Made by a program: the position numbers and the translations under genes
Notes under the pieces: generated by a model
Databases searched by the model: none
What the model was told of the DNA's origin: nothing
What the model saw: only the letters and a program-made list of their open reading frames with translations
Assembly: GCA_964486555.1 (NCBI GenBank)
Contig: CAZANP010000004.1
Coordinates: 1 to 57,900, forward strand
Direction: 5' to 3'
From: 4484-232 sp964486555
Lineage (GTDB): Bacteria > Thermotogota > Thermotogae > Thermotogales > Thermotogaceae
Length of the DNA: 57,900 bases
Shown here: piece by piece, positions 49,327-57,709 of the stretch
How positions within the stretch are numbered: the stretch's first letter is position 1
How the letters are laid out: each line of letters starts with the position of its first letter

Positions 49327-51158
49327 TCTTTGATCACCTCCTCCAGCTCTTCCTCCAATATCTTCCTGAGTTCTTCCCCTTCAAGTGTTTCTTTCTCAAG
49401 AAGCTGCTCCACAATATCCTCCATTTGTTTTCTGTATTTTATCAGTATCTCCTTTGCTCTTTCGTAACATTCGGAAACGATTCTTTTAACCTCTTCATCG
49501 ATCTGACTCGCAACCTCTTCACTGTAATTTTTCAATCTCGTTATTTCCTTTCCAAGAAAGACCTCCTGCTCGTTCTTGCCCCACGCAAGGGGCCCCAACC
49601 TATCGCTCATCCCAAGTTCACACACCATGGTTCTTGCCATCTCCGTTGCTTTTTCTATATCATTCGCCGCACCAGATGTTATTTCACCGAAAACGATCTC
49701 CTCGGCGGCACGTCCTCCAAGGAGTGCCGTTATCTTATCCAAAATTTCATTCTTGGTCACAAGGTATTTATCCTCGACTGGAAGTTGAAGTGTGTATCCA
49801 AGAGCTTTATAACCTCTCGGTATTATGGAGATCCTGTGAACTGGATCGGCGTTCGGAAGGATCGTCGAGACTATAGCATGTCCCACTTCATGGTAAGCGA
49901 TTATCCTTTTTTCTTTAGGACTTATCACCCTGGATTTTCTAGCAGGCCCTGCTATAACTCTATCTATCGCTTCTTCGAAATCCTTCATCGTTATCTTGGA
50001 TCTTCCCTCCCTGGCAGCAAGGAGAGCTGCTTCGTTGACAAGGTTTTCAAGGTCAGCCCCGACGAATCCAGGGGTTCTCTTCGCAAGTATCTCAACGTTG
50101 ACATCCTCTGCTATGGGTTTCCCTTTCATGTGTATCTTCAATATCTTCATTCGTCCTCTTAAATCCGGTGGATCGACGACAACCTTCTTATCGAACCTTC
50201 CAGGTCTCAGAAGGGCAGGATCCAGTATATCTGGCCTGTTGGTTGCAGCCATCACTATGATACCTTCTTTGACATCGAAACCGTCCATTTCAACCAGGAG
50301 TTGATTCAAAGTTTGCTCCCTCTCATCGTGTCCTCCACCGAGTCCAGCTCCTCTGTGCCTTCCAACAGCGTCTATTTCATCTATGAAGATGATACACGGA
50401 GCGTTTGCTTTTGCTTGGTTGAACAGATCCCTAACACGTGCAGCACCGACTCCCACGAACAACTCCACGAAGTCTGAACCACTTATATGAAAGAACGGGA
50501 CATTCGCTTCCCCTGCTACCGCTCTTGCAAGAAGGGTCTTCCCCGTTCCAGGAGGTCCAACAAGAAGTATTCCCTTGGGCATTCTCGCACCAAGCTTGTT
50601 GAATTTCGATGGATTCTTCAAAAATTCCACAACTTCCTTAAGTTCCTCTATCGCTTCGTCTGCTCCCCCAACGTCATCGAATGTTATCTTCTTCTCACCA
50701 GGCTTGTACATCCTGGCCCTACTCCTTGTGAAAGTGAAAGCCTGGTTGTTCCTGCCAGCAACTGCTCTCATGACGAAGATCCAAACGAATATGATGAGGA
50801 AGGTTGGTATCAACGTTCCAAGAATGTTCACCCAAACGGAACTGTTTACACTCTTCTCACCGTATATCCTGATACCTTTATTGGATATCTCATTTATGAG
50901 ATCCGAATCGTTCAGAACCCATGGTGCGTATATCTCATAGATCCTCCCATCCTTTGTGCTCACTTTAACCGTTCCATCATCTTTCAAAGCTATCTCTGCG
51001 ATCATTGAAGAGTCTTCCTTCAACATCTTTAGAAAGCCGCTGTAACTCATCCTCGATATGGGGGAAGACTCCGTGTAGAGGAATCGTGCAAGCCAGAAGA
51101 GGGACAGGACTATTAGAATGGCAAAAAGAAGATTTATTATATTAGGTTTTCCGTTCAA
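49323..51158 (-). CDS. ftsH: ATP-dependent zinc metalloprotease FtsH
   Basis: This 611-aa membrane-anchored hexameric protease degrades misfolded membrane proteins and short-lived regulators. Two membrane segments (about 7-27 and 110-130) flank an extracytoplasmic domain. The AAA domain has Walker A GPPGTGKT (201-208), Walker B IIFIDE (256-261), a second region of homology near 310-322, and the protease motif HEVGH (423-427). The length is normal for Thermotoga. It starts 17 nt inside the 3' end of tilS, a tilS-ftsH order common in bacteria (usually with hpt between them). Confidence 0.97.
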   Translation of the reverse strand: MNGKPNIINLLFAILIVLSLFWLARFLYTESSPISRMSYSGFLKMLKEDSSMIAEIALKDDGTVKVSTKDGRIYEIYAPWVLNDSDLINEISNKGIRIYGEKSVNSSVWVNILGTLIPTFLIIFVWIFVMRAVAGRNNQAFTFTRSRARMYKPGEKKITFDDVGGADEAIEELKEVVEFLKNPSKFNKLGARMPKGILLVGPPGTGKTLLARAVAGEANVPFFHISGSDFVELFVGVGAARVRDLFNQAKANAPCIIFIDEIDAVGRHRGAGLGGGHDEREQTLNQLLVEMDGFDVKEGIIVMAATNRPDILDPALLRPGRFDKKVVVDPPDLRGRMKILKIHMKGKPIAEDVNVEILAKRTPGFVGADLENLVNEAALLAAREGRSKITMKDFEEAIDRVIAGPARKSRVISPKEKRIIAYHEVGHAIVSTILPNADPVHRISIIPRGYKALGYTLQLPVEDKYLVTKNEILDKITALLGGRAAEEIVFGEITSGAANDIEKATEMARTMVCELGMSDRLGPLAWGKNEQEVFLGKEITRLKNYSEEVASQIDEEVKRIVSECYERAKEILIKYRKQMEDIVEQLLEKETLEGEELRKILEEELEEVIKE

Positions 51159-52515
51159 AACTAAAACCTCCTTTCAGATAACCAAAAGGCCATCGAATCA
51201 ATTCAAGGATCAAATAACCTCCTTTCCCTCCTACCATTTTGGTATGAGCCTGACAGACTCCCGGAATCCAGAGAACTCTGTCTTTAGAGTCTACCAGAAT
51301 TGGTACTCGCCTCCTATAGAAAGTTGGGATTCTTTCTTCGATCATCAGATCCTTAACTTTTACGAAACCCTTCTCCAAGAAAATCTTATCACCGTCTTTT
51401 CTGTTCCTAAAAAATAAAGGCTCATTCAAATCTTTCAAATTGAAAATTGCCGATATTTTCCTGTCCACATTCCTCCGCTCCTCTGAAATTATAACTCTCA
51501 TTTTGAATCCGTTCACATTATAAAATCCTTCTTTTAATCTTTCTCTAAAGTTCTTCACATTCAATGTTCTACCAACCGCGATCATATCATACGATTTCTC
51601 AAGGAACACATCTTCGAAGATATTCACTCTGTGAGAAGGTTTATCAAATCCTTCCAAGAATTCCCATAGTTTCTCGAATTCTGGTATTTTTCCGAAGAAC
51701 TCATGCACGATCTTTCTCATAACTTCCAGAAGGACGAATGTGCTTTCTGGCCTTCTCATCACAAAGATATCTTCCTCTTCATGGACGTTCTTTCTCATAA
51801 AAAGTTCTATCTCTTTATTCAAAAAATCTTCCAGAAGATTCGTTATTCTCACTAATCTATAAGCAGATTCCTCTACAGAAGGATTCAGATTTTTCAGAAG
51901 TGGTACGATTTTATGTCTTATGAAATTTCTCGTATACTTTACATCGTAGTTGCTTTTATCTTCAACGTAAGGTATTTCGTTCTTTCTAGCGTACTCTTCT
52001 ATTTCTTCTCTCGTGAATATCAGAAAAGGCCTTATGAATATACCCCTTGATGGTCTCATGCAGGAAAGTCCTAACGGTCCTGTTCCTCTTATAACCCTAT
52101 GGATGACGGTCTCCAGTAAATCGTTTTTATGATGAGCCAGAGCGATCTTTTTGGCGTTGACCTTCTTGCAAACTTCCTCCAAAAAAGCGTATCTCTCCTT
52201 TCTTGCAACCTCCTCCAGATTTCCCTTTGTCTTTTTACATATATCGGGAATATTTCTTCTTCCTAGAGTAACGGGAATGCCTAAAGATTTAGAGAAGTTT
52301 CTAACGAATTCTGCTTCTTCTGAGGATTCAGGCCTTATCATGTGATCCAGATGTGCCACGTGAAGGGATATCCTAAGGAGGCTCGCTACTCTGTTCAGAG
52401 CGAACAAGAGTGACATGGAATCTATTCCACCCGATACAGCAACAACAACCTTATCGCCAGAGGAAACTAGATCTTCTTTCTTCATAAAATCAAAAAGTCT
52501 TTCTTCAAAATCCAT
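51142..52515 (-). CDS. tilS: tRNA(Ile)-lysidine synthetase
   Basis: This 457-aa enzyme converts C34 of the CAU-anticodon tRNA-Ile to lysidine so that AUA is read as isoleucine, an essential step in this AUA-rich genome. It has the PP-loop SGGIDS (28-33), RNIPDICKKTKGNLEEVARK and ALAHHKNDLLETVIHRVIRG, then the TilS substrate-binding (about 225-330) and C-terminal (about 370-440) domains. The ATG at 52515 has GAGGTGAAGAA upstream. The tRNA-Thr gene ends only 28 nt before it, so the two may be co-transcribed. Confidence 0.95.
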   Translation of the reverse strand: MDFEERLFDFMKKEDLVSSGDKVVVAVSGGIDSMSLLFALNRVASLLRISLHVAHLDHMIRPESSEEAEFVRNFSKSLGIPVTLGRRNIPDICKKTKGNLEEVARKERYAFLEEVCKKVNAKKIALAHHKNDLLETVIHRVIRGTGPLGLSCMRPSRGIFIRPFLIFTREEIEEYARKNEIPYVEDKSNYDVKYTRNFIRHKIVPLLKNLNPSVEESAYRLVRITNLLEDFLNKEIELFMRKNVHEEEDIFVMRRPESTFVLLEVMRKIVHEFFGKIPEFEKLWEFLEGFDKPSHRVNIFEDVFLEKSYDMIAVGRTLNVKNFRERLKEGFYNVNGFKMRVIISEERRNVDRKISAIFNLKDLNEPLFFRNRKDGDKIFLEKGFVKVKDLMIEERIPTFYRRRVPILVDSKDRVLWIPGVCQAHTKMVGGKGGYLILELIRWPFGYLKGGFSFERKT

Positions 52516-52543
52516 TTCTTCACCTCATTATACAACAAAAAAC

Positions 52544-52619
52544 TGGAGCCAGCGGTGGGACTCGAACCCACAACCTACGCATTACGAATGCGCCGCTCTA
52601 CCGGTTGAGCTACGCTGGC
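52544..52619 (-). tRNA. tRNA-Thr (anticodon CGU)
   Basis: The gene is 76 nt with encoded CCA. The acceptor stem GCCAGCG pairs with CGCTGGC, discriminator T, CCA. The anticodon stem GCGCA / TGCGT holds the loop TTCGTAA with anticodon CGU, reading ACG. The T arm GTGGG-TTCGAGT-CCCAC is intact. Confidence 0.96.
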
Positions 52620-52640
52620 CCCTCAAGTGACCGTATAGAA

Positions 52641-52669
52641 ATATTAATACAAGGAGTTATTTCTGTCAA
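52641..52669 (-). promoter_or_regulatory. Promoter of tRNA-Thr (and perhaps tilS-ftsH)
   Basis: On the minus strand a perfect -35 TTGACA (52664-52669) and a -10 TAATAT (52641-52646) are 17 bp apart, with a start near 52634. After the tRNA, a T-rich stretch GTTTTTTGTTG lacks a hairpin of its own, so readthrough into tilS is plausible. Confidence 0.7.
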
Positions 52670-52731
52670 GGAAAGGCTGAGGAATTCCTGATTGGCGTTC
52701 TGAGGAAAGAGATCTACGATGAATTTCAAGG

Positions 52732-53739
52732 TCAAAAATTCCCCCTATTTCCCCTTCGCTTGGTGGATTCCCTGACTATCAGCTCTGTCTCAAGAACGAT
52801 TCCCTTTGGCCTTTTTATTCGTCCTTTCATTAGTTTATAAAGCATCCTCGCCGCTTCATACCCCATTTTGTGAAACGGTTGCTTCACTGTGGTAATAGAA
52901 GGTTTATAGTGTTTACTGAAAGGGATGTCATCAAAACCTGTGACACTGACGTCATCTGGTACTCTGTATCCCATCTCTTCTAAAGCATCTATAGCACCAT
53001 AAGCCATGAGGTCATTACCACAAACCACAGCATCTGGTATCTTCCTCATTTTTTTTGCGAGTGAAAATCCACTTTCGTAAGTGAATTTTCCAAAAAACAC
53101 TTGGTATTCTTCTATACCATGTTCTTTCAATGCTTCAAGAAATCCCCTTAGTCTCTCACTGGCACTGTATGTGTCTTTTTCCCCGTTGAGAAGCACGAAA
53201 GACTTGTGCCCGATTTTTACAAGATAATTCACAATTTGCTTCATACCGTTATAATTATCACTGGTAACATAAAAAGAATTCAGGTCTTTGTAAATTCTGT
53301 CTACAAATACTATTTTCAGGTCATAAAGAAAACGTTCTAAAACCTGATTTTGCCTGCCAGATCCTATAAACAATAACCCATCTATTTTTTTAGAAAATAA
53401 GATCTGTAATAACCTTTCTTCCTCCTTAATATCGTGATTTGAACTGCAAACAATAAGGGAAATATCCTTATTCTTGAAGAAATCCTCCGCACCTTTTATG
53501 GTGTGGGAGAAGAAAGGATTGGTTATATCCGGTACAAGGAACCCGACTGTATCTGTATAACCCTTTCTTAAACTTCTCGCTATAGGATTGGGGCTATATC
53601 CAAGCTTTTCTATCGCCTTCAAAACCCTCTCTTTCAATTTCTTATTAACAGGAGCGCTCTCGTTTATCACCCTTGAAACCGTTGATGGAGACACTCCAGC
53701 CTCACGAGCTATATCCCTGATTGTGACTTTTTTCTTCAT
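52732..53739 (-). CDS. LacI family transcriptional regulator
   Basis: This 335-aa repressor has the LacI helix-turn-helix at 6-26 (TIRDIAREAGVSPSTVSRVI), hinge helix NPIARSLRKG (about 52-61) and a periplasmic-binding-protein-like effector domain (TDTVGFLVPDITNPFFSHTI to TGFDDIPFSKHYKPSITTV). It is the last gene of the transporter operon and overlaps the ribokinase gene by 4 nt. It probably senses a sugar or nucleoside-derived ligand of the operon; the operator should lie upstream of the operon, outside the window. No clear terminator follows. Confidence 0.93.
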   Translation of the reverse strand: MKKKVTIRDIAREAGVSPSTVSRVINESAPVNKKLKERVLKAIEKLGYSPNPIARSLRKGYTDTVGFLVPDITNPFFSHTIKGAEDFFKNKDISLIVCSSNHDIKEEERLLQILFSKKIDGLLFIGSGRQNQVLERFLYDLKIVFVDRIYKDLNSFYVTSDNYNGMKQIVNYLVKIGHKSFVLLNGEKDTYSASERLRGFLEALKEHGIEEYQVFFGKFTYESGFSLAKKMRKIPDAVVCGNDLMAYGAIDALEEMGYRVPDDVSVTGFDDIPFSKHYKPSITTVKQPFHKMGYEAARMLYKLMKGRIKRPKGIVLETELIVRESTKRRGNRGNF

Positions 53740-54629
53740 GATCTCACCTTCAAAAATTCCTCTATCTCTTCTCTTTCGGGTATGGAAGATTGAGCTCCCA
53801 TTTTTGTTACAGATATAGCCGCCGCTGCACTGGCAAAGAGTATGGCATCCTCAATGCTTTTACCTTCTCTCAGAGCGACAGCAAAGGCGCCGTTGAACAC
53901 GTCTCCTGCTGCCGTTGTATCAACAGTTTTCACCTTGAATCCTGGAATATGAAGAGTTTCTTTCTCATTGAAAAGGACCGCCCCTTTTTCACCAAGTTTC
54001 ACAAGAACGTTATTGACCCCTTTTCTCAGAAAATTTTTTGCAGAATCCTCTATGGAAATGAACTCTCCAAAAATAGAGATACTCAGCGCTTTTAGCTCTT
54101 CTTCATTTGGCGTTAAGAAGTCTACATAGGGTAATATTTCCTCTGTGATATCCTCTGCTGGAGCGGGATCAAAGATTACAACCCCATTGAATTTCTTTGC
54201 ACATTCCAAGGTGGTTTCGAAAGGTATCTCATTTTGAAGCAGAAGAATCTGTCTTTTCAAAAGCTCCTTCCAATTGATTCTATCTTTTGTAAGGCTAGCA
54301 TTGGCTCCTTGAAAAATGATGATCTTATTTTCTCCGTGCTTTGTAACTTCTATGAAAGCCCTTCCGGTTGGTACATCAGCGAAAGAAAAACCTGTAATCT
54401 TGTATTTCAAAAAGTTCTCAGAGAGCAGTTTTCCGTATTCATCGTCTCCAAGACATGTTATAAAGTAACAACCTTCTTCTCCAACCTTTGCTACAGTTAC
54501 CGCCTGATTTGCCCCCTTCCCACCAGGGAAAAAGGATAAGTTTAGCGCTTTTTGCGTCTCACCCGGTTTGGTGAAATGATCAACTTTCAGGACAATGTCG
54601 ATATTTGAGCTACCAACAACTGCTATCAA
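53736..54629 (-). CDS. rbsK: Ribokinase (PfkB family)
   Basis: This 297-aa sugar kinase has the N-terminal VVGSSNIDIVLKVDHFTKPG, the substrate motif FFPGGKGANQAV, and the C-terminal ATP/anion-hole signature DTTAAGDVFNGAFAVAL with its catalytic aspartate, in the ribokinase form (DTTAAGD). It probably phosphorylates ribose or a close pentose released after uptake. Other PfkB substrates, such as nucleosides, cannot be excluded. It follows the MalG-type permease by 37 nt and overlaps the LacI gene. Confidence 0.88.
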   Translation of the reverse strand: MIAVVGSSNIDIVLKVDHFTKPGETQKALNLSFFPGGKGANQAVTVAKVGEEGCYFITCLGDDEYGKLLSENFLKYKITGFSFADVPTGRAFIEVTKHGENKIIIFQGANASLTKDRINWKELLKRQILLLQNEIPFETTLECAKKFNGVVIFDPAPAEDITEEILPYVDFLTPNEEELKALSISIFGEFISIEDSAKNFLRKGVNNVLVKLGEKGAVLFNEKETLHIPGFKVKTVDTTAAGDVFNGAFAVALREGKSIEDAILFASAAAAISVTKMGAQSSIPEREEIEEFLKVRS

Positions 54630-54666
54630 TTTCCTATACCTCCTCGATTTTTCTTCATACCTGATA

Positions 54667-55476
54667 TCAACCCTTCAATCCCGTCCCAGCTAATCCTGCT
54701 ATAAACCTCCTGTGTAAAATAGCAAACAGGATCGCTATAGGTAATGCTCCCAGTAGAGAAGCAGCCATTATTATTTCCCACTGTGCACTCCACTTCCCTC
54801 TGAGCATTGCCAGAGCAACCGTTACTGGTATTTTCCCTTCTTCGTGAAGAAAAGTTAAAGGTAATATAAAATTATTCCAACTCCACATCGCAACTATAAC
54901 CACCATGGTTATAGTTCCAGGTCTAGCTATAGGGAATATAACTTTCCAGAAAGCTTGCCACTCAGAAGCACCATCTATCAAAGCTGCTTCTAACAACTCA
55001 TCCGGTATCGTTACAAAGTAAGAACGCATCAATAAAATAGCGAAGGGAGAAAAGTACGCTATGTAGATTAGCACAAGCCCTGTTATTGAGTTAATTAGAT
55101 TAAGTCGAGAGAAAATGAAATAAAGTGGTGTAATAGAAAGAAGAACAGGTATAGTAGTGCAAAAGAAGAAATAACCTACAAGTACAGAACTAATACGAGA
55201 TTTCATCTTTGCTAAAGCAAAAGCGGCTGGAGGAACTGTTAGTAATACTCCAATTACTGTACCAAGCGTAAGAAACGTACTGTTTATGTAAGCCTTCTTT
55301 AAAGTTTCGAAAGCTTTTACGTAGTTGCTTGTATTGATATGACTTGGCAAACCTAAGGGATTCAGAAACAACTCCCTACGATCTTTTAGAGAAGCACTTG
55401 TAGCTACATACAGTGGAAAAAGAGCATAAACCAGAAATATTAAAAGTAAAGCGTAAACTATAACTTTTTCTTTCAT
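54667..55476 (-). CDS. ABC sugar-type permease, MalG-like
   Basis: This 269-aa protein has six membrane segments and the EAA loop ELLEAALIDGASEWQAFWKV followed by IFPIARPGT, which contacts the ATPase. It belongs to the CUT1 class (oligosaccharide/polyol importers). No ATP-binding subunit gene is in the operon, so it must share one from elsewhere. It follows the MalF-like gene by 1 nt. The DNA here is visibly more AT-rich than in the ribosomal genes. Confidence 0.93.
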   Translation of the reverse strand: MKEKVIVYALLLIFLVYALFPLYVATSASLKDRRELFLNPLGLPSHINTSNYVKAFETLKKAYINSTFLTLGTVIGVLLTVPPAAFALAKMKSRISSVLVGYFFFCTTIPVLLSITPLYFIFSRLNLINSITGLVLIYIAYFSPFAILLMRSYFVTIPDELLEAALIDGASEWQAFWKVIFPIARPGTITMVVIVAMWSWNNFILPLTFLHEEGKIPVTVALAMLRGKWSAQWEIIMAASLLGALPIAILFAILHRRFIAGLAGTGLKG

Positions 55477-55477
55477 C

Positions 55478-56350
55478 CTACACTTCTACCCCTTTCCTTT
55501 TCAGGTAGTAATAAATCAAGGTGGCGAGCATACCAAAAACCGCCATCATTGTCCCTATAGCCGAAGCTTCTCCAACTTTATATGAGTAAAAAGCTTTTTT
55601 ATACATTAGAGTTGCTAGCAATTCTGTAGAACCTGCTGGACCTCCTTGAGTTGTTACCCAAACCCAATCAAAAACTTGAAATGACCATATTATGGTCATA
55701 ATTTCCATAAAAACGATTGTGGGAAGAATACCAGGTAGAGTGATATATCTGAACTCATGCCATTTAGTAGCACCATCTAGCTTTGCTGCTTCATATAGAT
55801 CTTTGGAAATACCTTGTATAGCACTGTAAAATACTGCACATAAAAATCCCCACCATGCCCATATGTTTGCGAAGGCTATTGCATATAAAGCTGTAGAGGT
55901 ATTTCCGAGTAAGGCTATACCTAAGTATTTCCCCAAGCCATGAATGGGATGATAAATCTTACTCCAAATTATTCCAACAACCACTATAGGCAAGATAGTG
56001 GGAAAAAAGTAGAAAGCCAAGAAAAACTTTTGTTTTGATCTCCTCAAAAGTTCTGCACCTATTAAGCCCATAGCTACAGGAATTGTAAGGAATACAATCG
56101 TCCATATTACATTGTGGGCTAAGGCTTGTAAGAAATCCATCGATAAAAAAATATGTTTAAAATTTTGGAAACCAATAAATATGGGAGGATTAATTCCATC
56201 CCATTTGAAGAAACTTAAAGCAACTGTGGATATTGAAGGAATCAAGACGATAAAAACATTTATTAAAAACGCAGGTCCTACAAAGAGAAAAAGATTTTTA
56301 ACTTTTTTTCTCCTTTGCACTTTGAAACCTAAGGAGGTGGGATCTCCCAC
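55478..56350 (-). CDS. ABC sugar-type permease, MalF/UgpA-like
   Basis: This protein of about 290 aa has six membrane segments; the EAA loop is LYEAAKLDGATKWHEFRYIT followed by LPGILPTIVF. It pairs with the MalG-like permease. The start is unsure: GTG at 56350 has GAAGGAGGTGA at good spacing, GTG at 56362 abuts that site, and GTG at 56320 (MQRRKKVKNLF) would give the more usual N-terminus but has little ribosome site. A strong hairpin covers the 56350 start. Confidence 0.9.
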   Translation of the reverse strand: MGDPTSLGFKVQRRKKVKNLFLFVGPAFLINVFIVLIPSISTVALSFFKWDGINPPIFIGFQNFKHIFLSMDFLQALAHNVIWTIVFLTIPVAMGLIGAELLRRSKQKFFLAFYFFPTILPIVVVGIIWSKIYHPIHGLGKYLGIALLGNTSTALYAIAFANIWAWWGFLCAVFYSAIQGISKDLYEAAKLDGATKWHEFRYITLPGILPTIVFMEIMTIIWSFQVFDWVWVTTQGGPAGSTELLATLMYKKAFYSYKVGEASAIGTMMAVFGMLATLIYYYLKRKGVEV

Positions 56351-56356
56351 CTCCTT
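56331..56356 (-). promoter_or_regulatory. Perfect 26-bp hairpin at the permease start
   Basis: AAGGAGGTGGGA and TCCCACCTCCTT form a 12-bp perfect stem with a 2-bp centre (the innermost pairs will open to make the loop). It contains ribosome-site-like AAGGAGG and the GTG start at 56350. No T-run follows. It could lower permease translation relative to the binding protein and protect the 3' end of the binding protein mRNA. Confidence 0.65.
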
Positions 56357-56375
56357 ATTCACCTCCTTCTACTCT

Positions 56376-57689
56376 TTATTTTCTTGGAGGAACTGGAGGA
56401 ACAATTCCTTCTTTAAGTTCCTTCTTGAATATTTCATCCCATTTTTTCATGTATTCTTCTGGTGTAATTTCATCTAGCCAGACTTTTTCTATACCTTCAT
56501 AACACCACTGCCAGGTTTCTGGCCCCAAGAATGTCCATGTTGTATAACCATATTTTCCTTCTTTGAGTAACTTGTACTGAGTTTGGATATGCTCGACAAA
56601 CACAGGATCAACATCTTCAGGTATTGTCTCTGATGGAATATTGACAGGTGCGATCCATTCACCTGGGAAATCTTTTTGAAGTTTCCCAAGTCCTTCTTTG
56701 TTGGTGAATATGTTGATGAGAAAATCAGCTGCTACATCTGGATTCTTTGAAGATTTGTTCACGGACAAAGTCGTACCAATACCAATATCCACTATTGGAT
56801 AAGGAACTTCATCTCTTAAAGATGGGAATGGTGCCCAACCCCATTCGTCATCTGATGGCCAATAAGCTGGATCCCCTACCCACTGAAATCCCCATGTTCC
56901 AATTACCAGCATAGCAGCTTGTCTTGTAGCCACCATAGGCATAAAGTCCTCAGGTGCCAATGTAGTATAAACAGAAAATTCTGGCCAGTATTTTTTGAAG
57001 TCGTTCTTAAACATCTCAATAGCTTTTACAAAAACAGGATCACTCCAACTCATCTGCCCTGTCAGTGCTTTGTAAACATTCTCAGGTCCCGCATAATGAT
57101 TGAGATAAACTGTTACAAAGTGCTCGTTTGTTGGCCTCCAATTCGCATTACCAGCTACTACAGGAATTATTCCCTTCTTTTTTATGGCTTCGCAAAGAGC
57201 TACCCATTCCTCACGCGTCTTTGGAATTTTCCAACCATTCTTTTCGAAGAGTGTTTTGTTGTAAATTATTCCCATGCTCTCGATAGTTTTAGGGATTGAA
57301 TAGATCTTTCCATGTACTTTACCTATCTCCAGGAACAAACTTGGAATTTCCTTATCAAGACCTGATTTCCTGATGTACTCGTCTAAGGGAAAGAGTAATC
57401 CAGCTTTTGCGTATCGATTTGCTTCAGCAGGTCCCATGGTCATTACTATGTCAGGACCTTTACCTGCAACAATAGCTGCCCTAAGTACTTCTAAAAGTTG
57501 TGTCTTTACTGTTATTTCGACATCAACATTTGGATGTGTCTTTTCATAGGGCTCTACCAGATCTTTAATCATGGCATTTAGATGTTCAGGTGTGACCTCC
57601 TCATACCACCAGGTTATCTTGATTTGATCTTGAGCATAAATGGTTACTAATATTAAGAGCATAGCCATCATGATAAAAAACCTTTTCAT
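56376..57689 (-). CDS. ABC transporter sugar-binding protein (family 1)
   Basis: This 437-aa periplasmic protein has a signal peptide of about 19 residues (MKRFFIMMAMLLILVTIYA, cleavage before Q20) and no lipobox cysteine. It has ITWWYEEVTPEHLNAMIKDL, GPDIVMTMGPAEANRYAKAG and FPLDEYIRKSGLDKEIPSLF, typical of COG1653 solute-binding proteins. It delivers a carbohydrate or related solute to the two permeases. A GGGGGTGAT ribosome site precedes the ATG. It starts 20 nt after the stop of the glycohydrolase gene. Confidence 0.94.
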   Translation of the reverse strand: MKRFFIMMAMLLILVTIYAQDQIKITWWYEEVTPEHLNAMIKDLVEPYEKTHPNVDVEITVKTQLLEVLRAAIVAGKGPDIVMTMGPAEANRYAKAGLLFPLDEYIRKSGLDKEIPSLFLEIGKVHGKIYSIPKTIESMGIIYNKTLFEKNGWKIPKTREEWVALCEAIKKKGIIPVVAGNANWRPTNEHFVTVYLNHYAGPENVYKALTGQMSWSDPVFVKAIEMFKNDFKKYWPEFSVYTTLAPEDFMPMVATRQAAMLVIGTWGFQWVGDPAYWPSDDEWGWAPFPSLRDEVPYPIVDIGIGTTLSVNKSSKNPDVAADFLINIFTNKEGLGKLQKDFPGEWIAPVNIPSETIPEDVDPVFVEHIQTQYKLLKEGKYGYTTWTFLGPETWQWCYEGIEKVWLDEITPEEYMKKWDEIFKKELKEGIVPPVPPRK

Positions 57690-57709
57690 AAAATCACCCC
57701 CTATTTGGA

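Noticed and set aside
52525..52532. TATAAT just after tRNA-Thr as the tilS promoter
   Set aside because: A start from it would fall on the ribosome site, leaving no leader, and no -35 box lies at the right distance within the tRNA; kept only as a remote option.
56331..56356. The large hairpin as an intrinsic terminator after the binding protein gene
   Set aside because: No run of T follows on the minus strand, and the permease genes must be transcribed from the same message.
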